Under the pieces are notes generated by a model, which saw nothing but the letters and a program-made list of their open reading frames with translations, ran no database searches and was not told where the DNA came from. A program made the translations under genes and the position numbers. Of a stretch of 5,270 nt of DNA, positions 1 through 5,202 are shown in pieces (the first letter of the stretch is position 1; each line of letters starts with the position of its first letter). Origin of the DNA: Anaerolineae bacterium (lineage in GTDB: Bacteria > Chloroflexota > Anaerolineae > Anaerolineales > Villigracilaceae); assembly GCA_017303735.1 (NCBI GenBank), contig JAFLCF010000267.1, positions 1 through 5,270 on the forward strand, in the 5' to 3' direction.

Positions 1-12
1 GCGGGGTTTCAT
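1..12 (-). CDS. Start of a divergent gene, only four codons inside the window
   Basis: Reading the minus strand, an ATG at 12-10 opens a frame (Met-Lys-Pro-Arg) that continues past the left edge. The start is supported by a very good Shine-Dalgarno sequence (AAGGAG on the minus strand, 25 to 20) placed 7 bases before the ATG. Nothing can be said about the product from four residues. The gene would share the intergenic region with the dehydrogenase gene that begins at 271 and be transcribed away from it. The call rests on the ribosome-binding site and start alone, so it remains possible that the frame closes just outside the window. Confidence 0.6.
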
Positions 13-18
13 CGAGTT

Positions 19-25
19 TCTCCTT
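19..25 (-). promoter_or_regulatory. Ribosome-binding site of the divergent left-edge gene
   Basis: The minus strand reads AAGGAGA here, complementary to the 3' end of 16S rRNA, with 7 bases to the ATG at 12. It is the main reason for believing that a gene starts at the left edge. Confidence 0.6.
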
Positions 26-115
26 GGGTTAATGATACTCAGTCTCTTGCACTTCTTACAAATCTCACACGAATTTCTCATGAGGTACGTCATATCGAAA
101 AACAGTCGCATGACT

Positions 116-144
116 TTGACGGAGGTCAATTCCTACGCTATACT
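116..144 (+). promoter_or_regulatory. Sigma-70-type promoter of the dehydrogenase gene
   Basis: A -35 box TTGACG (116-121, five of six consensus bases) and a -10 box TATACT (139-144, five of six) are separated by exactly 17 bases. Transcription should start near 150-152, giving a leader of about 120 bases before the ATG at 271. This is the best promoter match seen in the window and points to housekeeping-type expression. No operator can be assigned with confidence. Confidence 0.75.
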
Positions 145-192
145 TATTTTGCAAATTGTCACCTAAAACATGTCGCCCTTGTGAGTGGAGTG

Positions 193-216
193 AGGTCTTT
201 GCCCTAGTATAGACCT
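193..216 (+). repeat. Inverted repeat in the 5' leader of the dehydrogenase mRNA
   Basis: AGGTCT (193-198) and AGACCT (211-216) are perfect reverse complements separated by 12 bases, inside the predicted leader. The right arm can also pair with GGTC at 219-222 to make a smaller competing hairpin. The arms are only 6 bp and there is no T-run, so it is not a terminator. It could be an operator-like dyad, a weak leader structure, or chance. Confidence 0.3.
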
Positions 217-255
217 TTGGTCGAAAACGCTCGCTGTGAGTGACAAAGACATTTC

Positions 256-263
256 AAAAGGAG
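256..263 (+). promoter_or_regulatory. Ribosome-binding site of the dehydrogenase gene
   Basis: AAAAGGAG sits 7 bases before the ATG at 271 and fixes that start. The site is followed by AACTCCT, so AGGA (259-262) can pair with TCCT (267-270) immediately before the start codon. That stem is only 4 bp and unlikely to matter much. Confidence 0.85.
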
Positions 264-270
264 AACTCCT

Positions 271-1968
271 ATGGCATTCAAGCTCACGTACGCAACCATG
301 TTCAACCCGCCCGAAGAACTGCACACCGGTTTCGATAAAGCGGTGGTAGACCTCAAGGCAACTATGGGCAAAGAATATGGCATGTTCATCAACGGTAAGG
401 AAGTAATGGCGGACGAGAAATTCGACGACCGCTCGCCCATCAATACCGATTGGGTGCTTGCCAGAATGCAAAAAGGCAATGCCAGCCACGCTCAAATGGC
501 AATGCAAGCCGCCCGCAAGGCTTTCCCGATGTGGAGCCACACCCCCTGGCAGGAACGCGTGAAATACCTGCGCCGTGCGGCATCCTTGATCGAAGAACGC
601 ATTTTCGAACTCGGTGCAGCCATGGCAATGGAAGTGGGCAAGAATCGCATGGAGTCGATGGGCGACGTGCAAGAAACCGCCGACCTGATCTATTACTCCT
701 GCTACCAAATGGAAAAGAACAACGGCTATATCGTTGAAATGGGACGCGACCCGCTGATTGGTTTTGAATCGCGCAATATTTCTATGCTGCGCCCGTATGG
801 TGTGTGGCTGGTTGTTTCTCCGTTCAACTTCCCGCATGCACTCACGGGTGGACCTTCCGGCGCGGCGCTTGCGGCTGGCAATACCCTCGTGATCAAACCC
901 GCCACCGATACCGCGTGGATCGTGCGCCTGCTGGTGGATTGCTTCCGCGATGCGGGCATCCCTGATGGTGTAGTGAACTTCGTGACAGGACCCGGCTCGA
1001 CTCTGGGTCAGGCTTTGGTCGACAGCCCCGAAGTGGATGGCGTCACCTTTACCGGCTCTTTCGATGTCGGTATGAAGATGTATCAGGATTATGCCAAACG
1101 CGAGTATGTCCGCCCGATGATCCTTGAACTCGGCGGAAAGAATCCTGTGCTCGTCTCAAAGAACGCGGACCTCGACACCGCCGCCCTTGGCATCTTCCGC
1201 TCGGCATTCGGCTTGCAGGGACAGAAATGCTCCGCCGCCTCGCGCGTGCTGATCGAAGAACCCGTTTACGATGACCTAGTCGCCCGCCTGAAAGAGATCG
1301 CAGGCAAGTTCTCGATCGGTGACCCGACTGACCGCGCCACTTATAACGGACCCGTCATCAACAAGAGTTCGTATCAAGATTTCAAAGATTTCACCGAAGA
1401 GATCAGCCAAGCCGGTGCCACCTTCCTCACCGGCGGTAAAGTCCGCGTGGATGGCGATTACGGCAAGGGTTTCTTCTGCGAAAGCACCTTCGTCACCGAC
1501 CTGCCTTTCACCCATCGCTTGTGGAAACATGAAATGTTCCTGCCGATCACGACCATCGGCAAGGTCAAGAATCTCGAAGAAGGCATGGAGATCGCCAATG
1601 ATGTCAACTACGGCTTGACTGCTGGCTTCTACGGAAATCCCGCTGAGACCGATTGGTTCTTCGACAAGATCGAAGCAGGCGTCACCTACGCCAACCGCCC
1701 ACAAGGCGCATCGACTGGCGCATGGCCCGGCTTCCAACCCTTCGGCGGCTGGAAAGGCTCCGGCTCCTCTGGCAAGAACGCTGGCGGACATTACTACCTG
1801 CCGCTCTACATGCATGAGCAGATCCACACTTCGGTGAGGGTCGCCCCTGCCAAAGCCGCTGCGGCTCCGAAGAAGAAGGCAGTGGCGAAGAAAGTGGCTG
1901 CGAAGAAATTGGCAGCCAAGAAGGTTGTAAAGAAGGCAACCAAGAAGACGGCGAAAAAGAAGAAGTAA
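271..1968 (+). CDS. L-glutamate gamma-semialdehyde (1-pyrroline-5-carboxylate) dehydrogenase-like aldehyde dehydrogenase with lysine-rich tail
   Basis: This 565-residue protein belongs to the NAD(P)-dependent aldehyde dehydrogenase superfamily. Its best match by motif is the P5C dehydrogenase group (RocA/PruA type), which oxidises glutamate semialdehyde to glutamate in proline and arginine breakdown in the cytoplasm. Visible landmarks are the oxyanion asparagine in PFNFP (N186), the cofactor lysine in VIKP (K209), the FTGS loop (260-263), the general-base glutamate in LELGGK (E286), the nucleophile in GQKCSAASR (C320), and a late glutamate in HEMFLP (E421). The substrate-anchor stretch TGAWPGFQPFGGWKGSG (482-498) followed by GKNAGG is typical of P5C dehydrogenases. 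The catalytic part ends near residue 521, close to the usual ~515 for the family. The remaining ~44 residues are an added basic tail. No proline dehydrogenase gene is in view, so the substrate is inferred. A related semialdehyde dehydrogenase is the main alternative. Confidence 0.9.
   Translation: MAFKLTYATMFNPPEELHTGFDKAVVDLKATMGKEYGMFINGKEVMADEKFDDRSPINTDWVLARMQKGNASHAQMAMQAARKAFPMWSHTPWQERVKYLRRAASLIEERIFELGAAMAMEVGKNRMESMGDVQETADLIYYSCYQMEKNNGYIVEMGRDPLIGFESRNISMLRPYGVWLVVSPFNFPHALTGGPSGAALAAGNTLVIKPATDTAWIVRLLVDCFRDAGIPDGVVNFVTGPGSTLGQALVDSPEVDGVTFTGSFDVGMKMYQDYAKREYVRPMILELGGKNPVLVSKNADLDTAALGIFRSAFGLQGQKCSAASRVLIEEPVYDDLVARLKEIAGKFSIGDPTDRATYNGPVINKSSYQDFKDFTEEISQAGATFLTGGKVRVDGDYGKGFFCESTFVTDLPFTHRLWKHEMFLPITTIGKVKNLEEGMEIANDVNYGLTAGFYGNPAETDWFFDKIEAGVTYANRPQGASTGAWPGFQPFGGWKGSGSSGKNAGGHYYLPLYMHEQIHTSVRVAPAKAAAAPKKKAVAKKVAAKKLAAKKVVKKATKKTAKKKK
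1834..1965 (+). other. Lysine/alanine-rich, histone H1-like C-terminal tail of the dehydrogenase
   Basis: Residues 522-565 extend beyond the normal end of the enzyme. From residue 525 on, 18 of 41 residues are lysine and most others are alanine or valine, with no acidic residue. The core is a loose pentapeptide repeat (AVAKK, VAAKK, LAAKK) that then degenerates to VVKK, ATKK and a final KKKK. The same reading frame runs unbroken from the enzyme into TAA, so it is part of the protein. Such tails in bacteria are seen on histone-like and nucleic-acid-associated proteins. On an amino-acid catabolic enzyme, its role (binding to DNA, RNA, polyphosphate or membrane) is unknown. Confidence 0.85.
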
Positions 1969-1984
1969 CGAGTAATAAGTAATG
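1964..1984 (+). repeat. Three tandem AGTAAnn heptamers spanning the dehydrogenase stop codon
   Basis: AGTAACG, AGTAATA and AGTAATG follow one another without a gap. The first contains the genuine TAA stop (1966-1968), and the copies bring further TAA/TGA triplets in all frames just before the terminator. It may simply ensure tight termination of translation, or be a small slippage product. Confidence 0.4.
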
Positions 1985-1986
1985 AG

Positions 1987-2021
1987 AGCCTCCCGTGGAT
2001 TAGGTCCGTGGGAGGCTTTTT
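1987..2021 (+). terminator. Intrinsic terminator of the dehydrogenase gene
   Basis: A 13-bp stem (1987-1999 with 2005-2017, two G-T wobbles) encloses a 5-base loop TTAGG, and a run of five T (2017-2021) follows at once. It lies 18 bases after the stop codon of the dehydrogenase. It should end that transcript and isolate it from the Roco gene downstream. Confidence 0.9.
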
Positions 2022-2054
2022 GATTCTGAAAATTTGATGGAAGTCGTATAAAAT
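2018..2054 (+). repeat. Intergenic repeat, copy A: conserved sequence trailing a terminator
   Basis: TTTTGATTCTGAAAA (2018-2032) is identical to 5126-5140. After a less similar linker, GAAGT-N3-ATAAAAT (2040-2054) matches 5147-5161 again. Both copies lie immediately behind an intrinsic terminator with a similar CCTC/GAGG stem. TTGATT and TAAAAT could be -35 and -10 elements, but their 23-base spacing is too long for a standard promoter, so a promoter role is only a possibility. Confidence 0.55.
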
Positions 2055-2092
2055 AAGAACAAGAGGCGGGGATAACCCTGCTAATGACCTGA

Positions 2093-2302
2093 TCTTCTTG
2101 CGCCGCGTCGGTGGCGGATATCATCGACCACCGCCTGTTGATGGAACACTTCGCTGAAATGTACGTGGAAGATAATGCCTAAATTGTGCGAACTCTCGCC
2201 CTGCTCAAAGCCAAAGACCCTAGCTTCGGCGGTCTCTTCCGCGTGATGAACAAACGCCAGGAATTCCTCTGGGTCCATGAGAAGTTTGCGGGTGAGTATT
2301 AA
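2093..2302 (+). pseudogene. Decayed 3' remnant of an unidentified protein-coding gene
   Basis: The frame that ends at TAA 2300-2302 has strongly coding-like codons, with G or C at most third positions as in the dehydrogenase. It reads like a normal globular protein, for example DIIDHRLLMEHFAEMY and later RVMNKRQEFLWVHEKFAG. It is broken by an in-frame TAA at 2180-2182, where one base change would restore Gln, Lys or Glu. It has no usable start, because a TGA lies at 2090-2092. Just upstream, another frame (about 2062-2115) reads plausibly as NDLIFLRRVGG before losing sense, which suggests a frameshift around 2113-2117. I do not recognise the family. The minus-strand frame over the same bases looks like a shadow. 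The fragment ends 17 bases before the Roco start, so the Roco gene may have been inserted behind, or the old gene deleted, at this point. Confidence 0.55.
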
Positions 2303-2308
2303 TAATTT

Positions 2309-2315
2309 AAGAGGT
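2309..2315 (+). promoter_or_regulatory. Ribosome-binding site of the Roco gene
   Basis: AAGAGGT precedes the ATG at 2320, with 5 bases between GAGG and the start. It supports that ATG as the start. No convincing promoter is seen within the 60 bases upstream, so transcription may begin further up, possibly behind the terminator near 2055. Confidence 0.7.
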
Positions 2316-2319
2316 AATA

Positions 2320-4383
2320 ATGTCTGAAAACGACAATATCTTAATAAACAAAGTCATAACAATATTAGATAATATTCAATATAAATTGGAACATATTTCT
2401 ATAGGCGAATACATTGATTTTGATACAGATACAGTTATTCGAATAGGTAATGACGCGACTTTTACCCCAAGCAGAATTAATATCTATTATGGATTGCGAA
2501 AAAACGATCGAAAACCAAGTCTTTCAATTTTAACTCATAAGTCATTGAATGATCTTGAAATAAGCACATTGCTTTCCAGTTTAATAAAAAGATACAATAG
2601 CATTACTGAAATATCAATTTCAAATTACATTGATTTTACAGAGATACCTCAAGATTTTGAAAAATTTTCAAACTTAGAAAGTATCACTATCCAAAACTGC
2701 GGAATAAGTTCTTTACCAAAGTATTTATTAAAACTTAAATTAACTCACTTAATGCTTCAAGAAACATCTTTACCTGTTCCTCCAGAAATTCTGAAACTAA
2801 CTAATCAGCCAAAAATTATCCTTGCCTATTATTTTGATATTGTTGAAAAACATAAAAACCCACTCAACGAGATTAAACTATTAGTTGTTGGACAAGGTTC
2901 TGTCGGCAAGACGTCGCTCGTTCAGCAGTTTCTAGCGAATAAATTTAACGCAATCGAAACCAAAACAGAAGGTATTGTCATAAATCACTGGCAAGTAGAT
3001 GATCCACATAAAACTCAAAAACAGCAAACCAGAATCAACATCAATATCTGGGATTTCGGCGGGCAAGAAATCATGCACGCCACCCACCAGTTCTTCCTCA
3101 CCAAGCGCAGCCTGTATCTTTTAGTGCTCGATTCCCGTTTAACTCAGGAAGAAAATCGGGTCGAATATTGGCTCAAAATTATCCAATCCTTCGGCGGCGA
3201 GTCGCCTGTCCTGGTCGTTGGCAACAAAATTGACCAGCACCCGCTCGACATTGACCGCACGGGCTTGCAGAAGAAATATCCCAACATTGTCGGGATCCTC
3301 GAAACTTCTGCCGCGACAGGCGCAGGCATTGAAGAACTCAAAGCTGCCATCACCAAACAGGTTAACAATTTACCACACGTCCGAGATTTACTGCCAGAGA
3401 CCTGGTTTACCGTCAAGACTAAACTGGAAGAGTTGGGGCACGAGTCCAATTTCATCACCCACGATAAATACCTCGAACTGTGCGCTGAAAACGAAGTCAG
3501 CGACGAGACCAGTCAACGCACGCTGATCGGCTTCTTGCACGACCTCGGCGTTGTCTTGCACTTTCAGGATGACCCGCGCCTCGAAGCCCTCGGCATTCTC
3601 AATCCGCAATGGGTTACGAATGGGGTTTACAAAATACTCAACTCGCACGAACTTTTCCAAAACAAAGGCGTTTTGACCCTCGCCATGCTCAACGGAATTC
3701 TAAATATTGACGGGTATCCACGCGACAAACGGCTCTTCATCGTTGACATGATGAAAAAGTTTGAGTTATGCTATGACATTGATGGCGATAAAACTTTCCT
3801 TGTCCCTGACCTGCTCCCCAAAGATGAACCCACCGAACTGAAATTCAACGGCGTCCCTGCCTTTGAGTATACCTACCCCGTTTTACCCTCCAGCGTCATC
3901 ACCCGCTTCATCGTCCGCATGAACCAGAAGATTGATGATGGTTTTGTCTGGCGTACAGGCGTGGTGCTCAAAATCGGTGACAACAAAGCACTGGTCAAGG
4001 CAGATATCGAAGACCGCAAGATCACCATTGCCATTGATGGTCTTGAACACACGCGGCGAGATGCTCTGTCCGCGATACGGTATCAATTGGATGAAATCCA
4101 TGCATCAATTAAGGGGTTAAATCCAGAGAAGTACGTCCCCGTGCCAGGGACGGTTAATACAAAGCCATTGAAATACGAGTATCTGTTGAAATTAGAACGA
4201 GCGGGGAGAGAAACTTTGGATGTTGAAGATGGAGTTGGGCTCAAAGAGATCAACATTGCCCAGATGTTAAACGGCGTCGAAAGTGAATATCAGCGCAAGC
4301 AATATGGCAATATAATCAATATTAGCGGCAACGTCACTGACAGCACGATCATTGCTGGCGACAAAAACGAAGTGAAAAAATAA
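2320..4383 (+). CDS. Roco-family GTPase (LRR-Roc-COR protein)
   Basis: This 687-residue multidomain GTPase belongs to the Roco family, the bacterial relatives of LRRK2. Residues 1-93 match nothing I recognise. Residues ~94-160 hold about three leucine-rich repeats, ending in SLPVPPEIL, the usual junction before Roc. The Roc domain (~184-350) has all G motifs: GQGSVGKTS (191-199), a switch I threonine in KTEG (T216), DFGGQE (245-250), NKID (302-305) and ETSA (328-331). Residues ~352-660 are the COR dimerisation module, with its usual closing segment YEYLLKLERAG. The last 25 residues carry GNIINISGNV and IIAGDKN. There is no membrane segment or signal peptide, so it is presumably cytoplasmic, and no kinase or other effector domain is present. 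In studied bacterial Roco proteins, GTP binding and hydrolysis switch the COR-mediated dimer. The target here is unknown. Bases 2320 to ~3040 are far more A+T-rich than the rest, which suggests a mosaic gene. Confidence 0.93.
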   Translation: MSENDNILINKVITILDNIQYKLEHISIGEYIDFDTDTVIRIGNDATFTPSRINIYYGLRKNDRKPSLSILTHKSLNDLEISTLLSSLIKRYNSITEISISNYIDFTEIPQDFEKFSNLESITIQNCGISSLPKYLLKLKLTHLMLQETSLPVPPEILKLTNQPKIILAYYFDIVEKHKNPLNEIKLLVVGQGSVGKTSLVQQFLANKFNAIETKTEGIVINHWQVDDPHKTQKQQTRININIWDFGGQEIMHATHQFFLTKRSLYLLVLDSRLTQEENRVEYWLKIIQSFGGESPVLVVGNKIDQHPLDIDRTGLQKKYPNIVGILETSAATGAGIEELKAAITKQVNNLPHVRDLLPETWFTVKTKLEELGHESNFITHDKYLELCAENEVSDETSQRTLIGFLHDLGVVLHFQDDPRLEALGILNPQWVTNGVYKILNSHELFQNKGVLTLAMLNGILNIDGYPRDKRLFIVDMMKKFELCYDIDGDKTFLVPDLLPKDEPTELKFNGVPAFEYTYPVLPSSVITRFIVRMNQKIDDGFVWRTGVVLKIGDNKALVKADIEDRKITIAIDGLEHTRRDALSAIRYQLDEIHASIKGLNPEKYVPVPGTVNTKPLKYEYLLKLERAGRETLDVEDGVGLKEINIAQMLNGVESEYQRKQYGNIINISGNVTDSTIIAGDKNEVKK

Positions 4384-4388
4384 AACCC

Positions 4389-4401
4389 TTGTATAATACA
4401 A
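4389..4401 (+). promoter_or_regulatory. Palindrome TTGTATAATACAA containing a consensus -10 hexamer
   Basis: This 13-base sequence is a perfect dyad with 6-base arms around a central A, starting 6 bases after the Roco stop. It includes TATAAT (4392-4397), the exact -10 consensus, but I see no acceptable -35 box 16-18 bases upstream. It could be part of a promoter for the 4526 gene whose activity is blocked by a dyad-binding regulator, an operator alone, or coincidence in A+T-rich DNA. Confidence 0.35.
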
Positions 4402-4512
4402 ACAGGCAAACATCATGACATAAATCTATTTCAGCCCTCCCCTAATGGCGTAAATAAATTCTCATAGAGAAGCCTGTGCAATTGCATAAGGAAAATCCCA
4501 CTTGCGCCAAAC

Positions 4513-4518
4513 AAGGAG
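4513..4518 (+). promoter_or_regulatory. Ribosome-binding site of the cysteine-cluster protein gene
   Basis: AAGGAG lies 7 bases before the ATG at 4526 and decides that start. Confidence 0.85.
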
Positions 4519-4525
4519 CTAAGAA

Positions 4526-5083
4526 ATGGATACCATCAAGTTCGTCATCACAGAGCAAAGATCTCCGCATATCGACATTTACATCAACGGGGAAAATCTG
4601 ATCGAGCGGGTCGCAAAGATCGAGCGAAAAAACTGGGATGAGGAGGAAGATCAAGAGGCGGGATATTTAGGCTTTGAAGCCATGCGCATCGAACAATTTC
4701 GCGACGAAATGCTCGGCAAAAGAACGTATCGTCGCAGCATCCTCTTAACCTGCACCTGCACCATCGAAGAATGCAATTGCATCATGGCGGATATCCACTT
4801 TGAAGAAGGTATCGTCACATGGAGTAACCTTAGCAGCCCCTGGCTGGGTGGAGATACCTACAGTCCCTTTGTGGAGGTAGCCGATGCCATTGCGGAAGGC
4901 TGGGTTCCCATCGACTATTCCGGGTTGGGTCCGTTCGTGTTCGATAAGGAACAGTATCTTTCTGCATTGGAACAAGTGACGGAAGAATGTTATTCGCGTA
5001 AACTGCATGAACCGCCCACAGACATGCCAGGAAATTCTCTGCTCGGTCTGTTCGGTCTGTTCCCGGAAGATCAGCCAGAGTAA
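4526..5083 (+). CDS. Conserved hypothetical protein with a CxC-x4-CxC cluster
   Basis: This is an acidic 185-residue protein with no signal peptide or membrane segment. It resembles, from memory of the family pattern, a widespread group of small bacterial proteins of unknown function. That group has an N-terminal 'I-x-I-x-NG-x-x-L' strand (here IDIYINGENLIE, 16-27), an 'AGYLG' turn (45-49), a central cysteine motif commonly written CxCGxxGCW, and a C-terminal 'YSGLGPFVFDKEQY' block (131-144). Here the central motif is LTCTCTIEECNC (C76, C78, C83, C85), with the glycines and tryptophan of the usual form replaced. Four closely spaced cysteines could bind a metal, but no such activity is known to me. 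The gene lies 142 bases behind the Roco gene on the same strand with no terminator between, so co-transcription is possible. Its base composition matches the G+C-richer part of the window. Confidence 0.85.
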   Translation: MDTIKFVITEQRSPHIDIYINGENLIERVAKIERKNWDEEEDQEAGYLGFEAMRIEQFRDEMLGKRTYRRSILLTCTCTIEECNCIMADIHFEEGIVTWSNLSSPWLGGDTYSPFVEVADAIAEGWVPIDYSGLGPFVFDKEQYLSALEQVTEECYSRKLHEPPTDMPGNSLLGLFGLFPEDQPE

Positions 5084-5096
5084 ATCATACGAACAG

Positions 5097-5129
5097 ACGC
5101 CTCTCAGTCTATGGATTGAGAGGCGTTTT
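5097..5129 (+). terminator. Intrinsic terminator after the cysteine-cluster protein gene
   Basis: A 13-bp stem (5097-5109 with 5114-5126, one G-T wobble) closes a 4-base loop TATG and is followed by TTTT. It begins 13 bases after the stop codon. It should end the transcript covering the cysteine-cluster gene and perhaps the Roco gene. Confidence 0.9.
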
Positions 5130-5161
5130 GATTCTGAAAACCTGTAGAAGTGGAATAAAAT
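5126..5161 (+). repeat. Intergenic repeat, copy B: conserved sequence trailing a terminator
   Basis: This is the second copy of the sequence at 2018-2054. The first 15 bases (5126-5140) are identical, and GAAGT-N3-ATAAAAT (5147-5161) is again conserved, with a linker one base shorter. Here it lies 42 bases before the start of the right-edge gene, a position where a promoter would be expected. Confidence 0.55.
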
Positions 5162-5193
5162 TCAGGAATGGCTATTAAGTCACATTAACCCTT

Positions 5194-5198
5194 AAAGG
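5194..5198 (+). promoter_or_regulatory. Ribosome-binding site of the right-edge gene
   Basis: AAAGG precedes the ATG at 5203 with 4 bases between. The match is modest and the spacing short, but it supports this start. Confidence 0.5.
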
Positions 5199-5202
5199 TA
5201 AA

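Noticed and set aside
1834..1965. Lysine tail as a frameshift artefact
   Set aside because: The other forward frames do not continue the dehydrogenase sequence, the repeats are regular at protein level, and the frame ends just before a proper terminator, so the tail appears to be real coding sequence.
2020..2054. Standard promoter TTGATT...TAAAAT in the repeat module
   Set aside because: The spacing of 23 bases (22 in copy B) is well outside 16-18, so I did not annotate it as a promoter. It is recorded only as part of the repeat.
1276..2124. Long minus-strand open frame (282 codons) under the end of the dehydrogenase
   Set aside because: It overlaps a clearly identified gene and crosses its terminator. 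Its leucine-rich middle is just the complement of the lysine-tail codons.
2081..2278. Minus-strand open frame of 65 codons over the intergenic region
   Set aside because: It lies opposite the plus-strand remnant, which has much better codon character. Its translation is His/Glu/Phe-rich in the way typical of antisense shadows, and it has no ribosome-binding site that I could see.
4459..4486. Small palindromes TTCTC-ATA-GAGAA and TGCAATTGCA between the Roco and cysteine-cluster genes
   Set aside because: The arms are 5 bp each, with no T-run or conserved spacing to a promoter. They are expected by chance in a region of this size.
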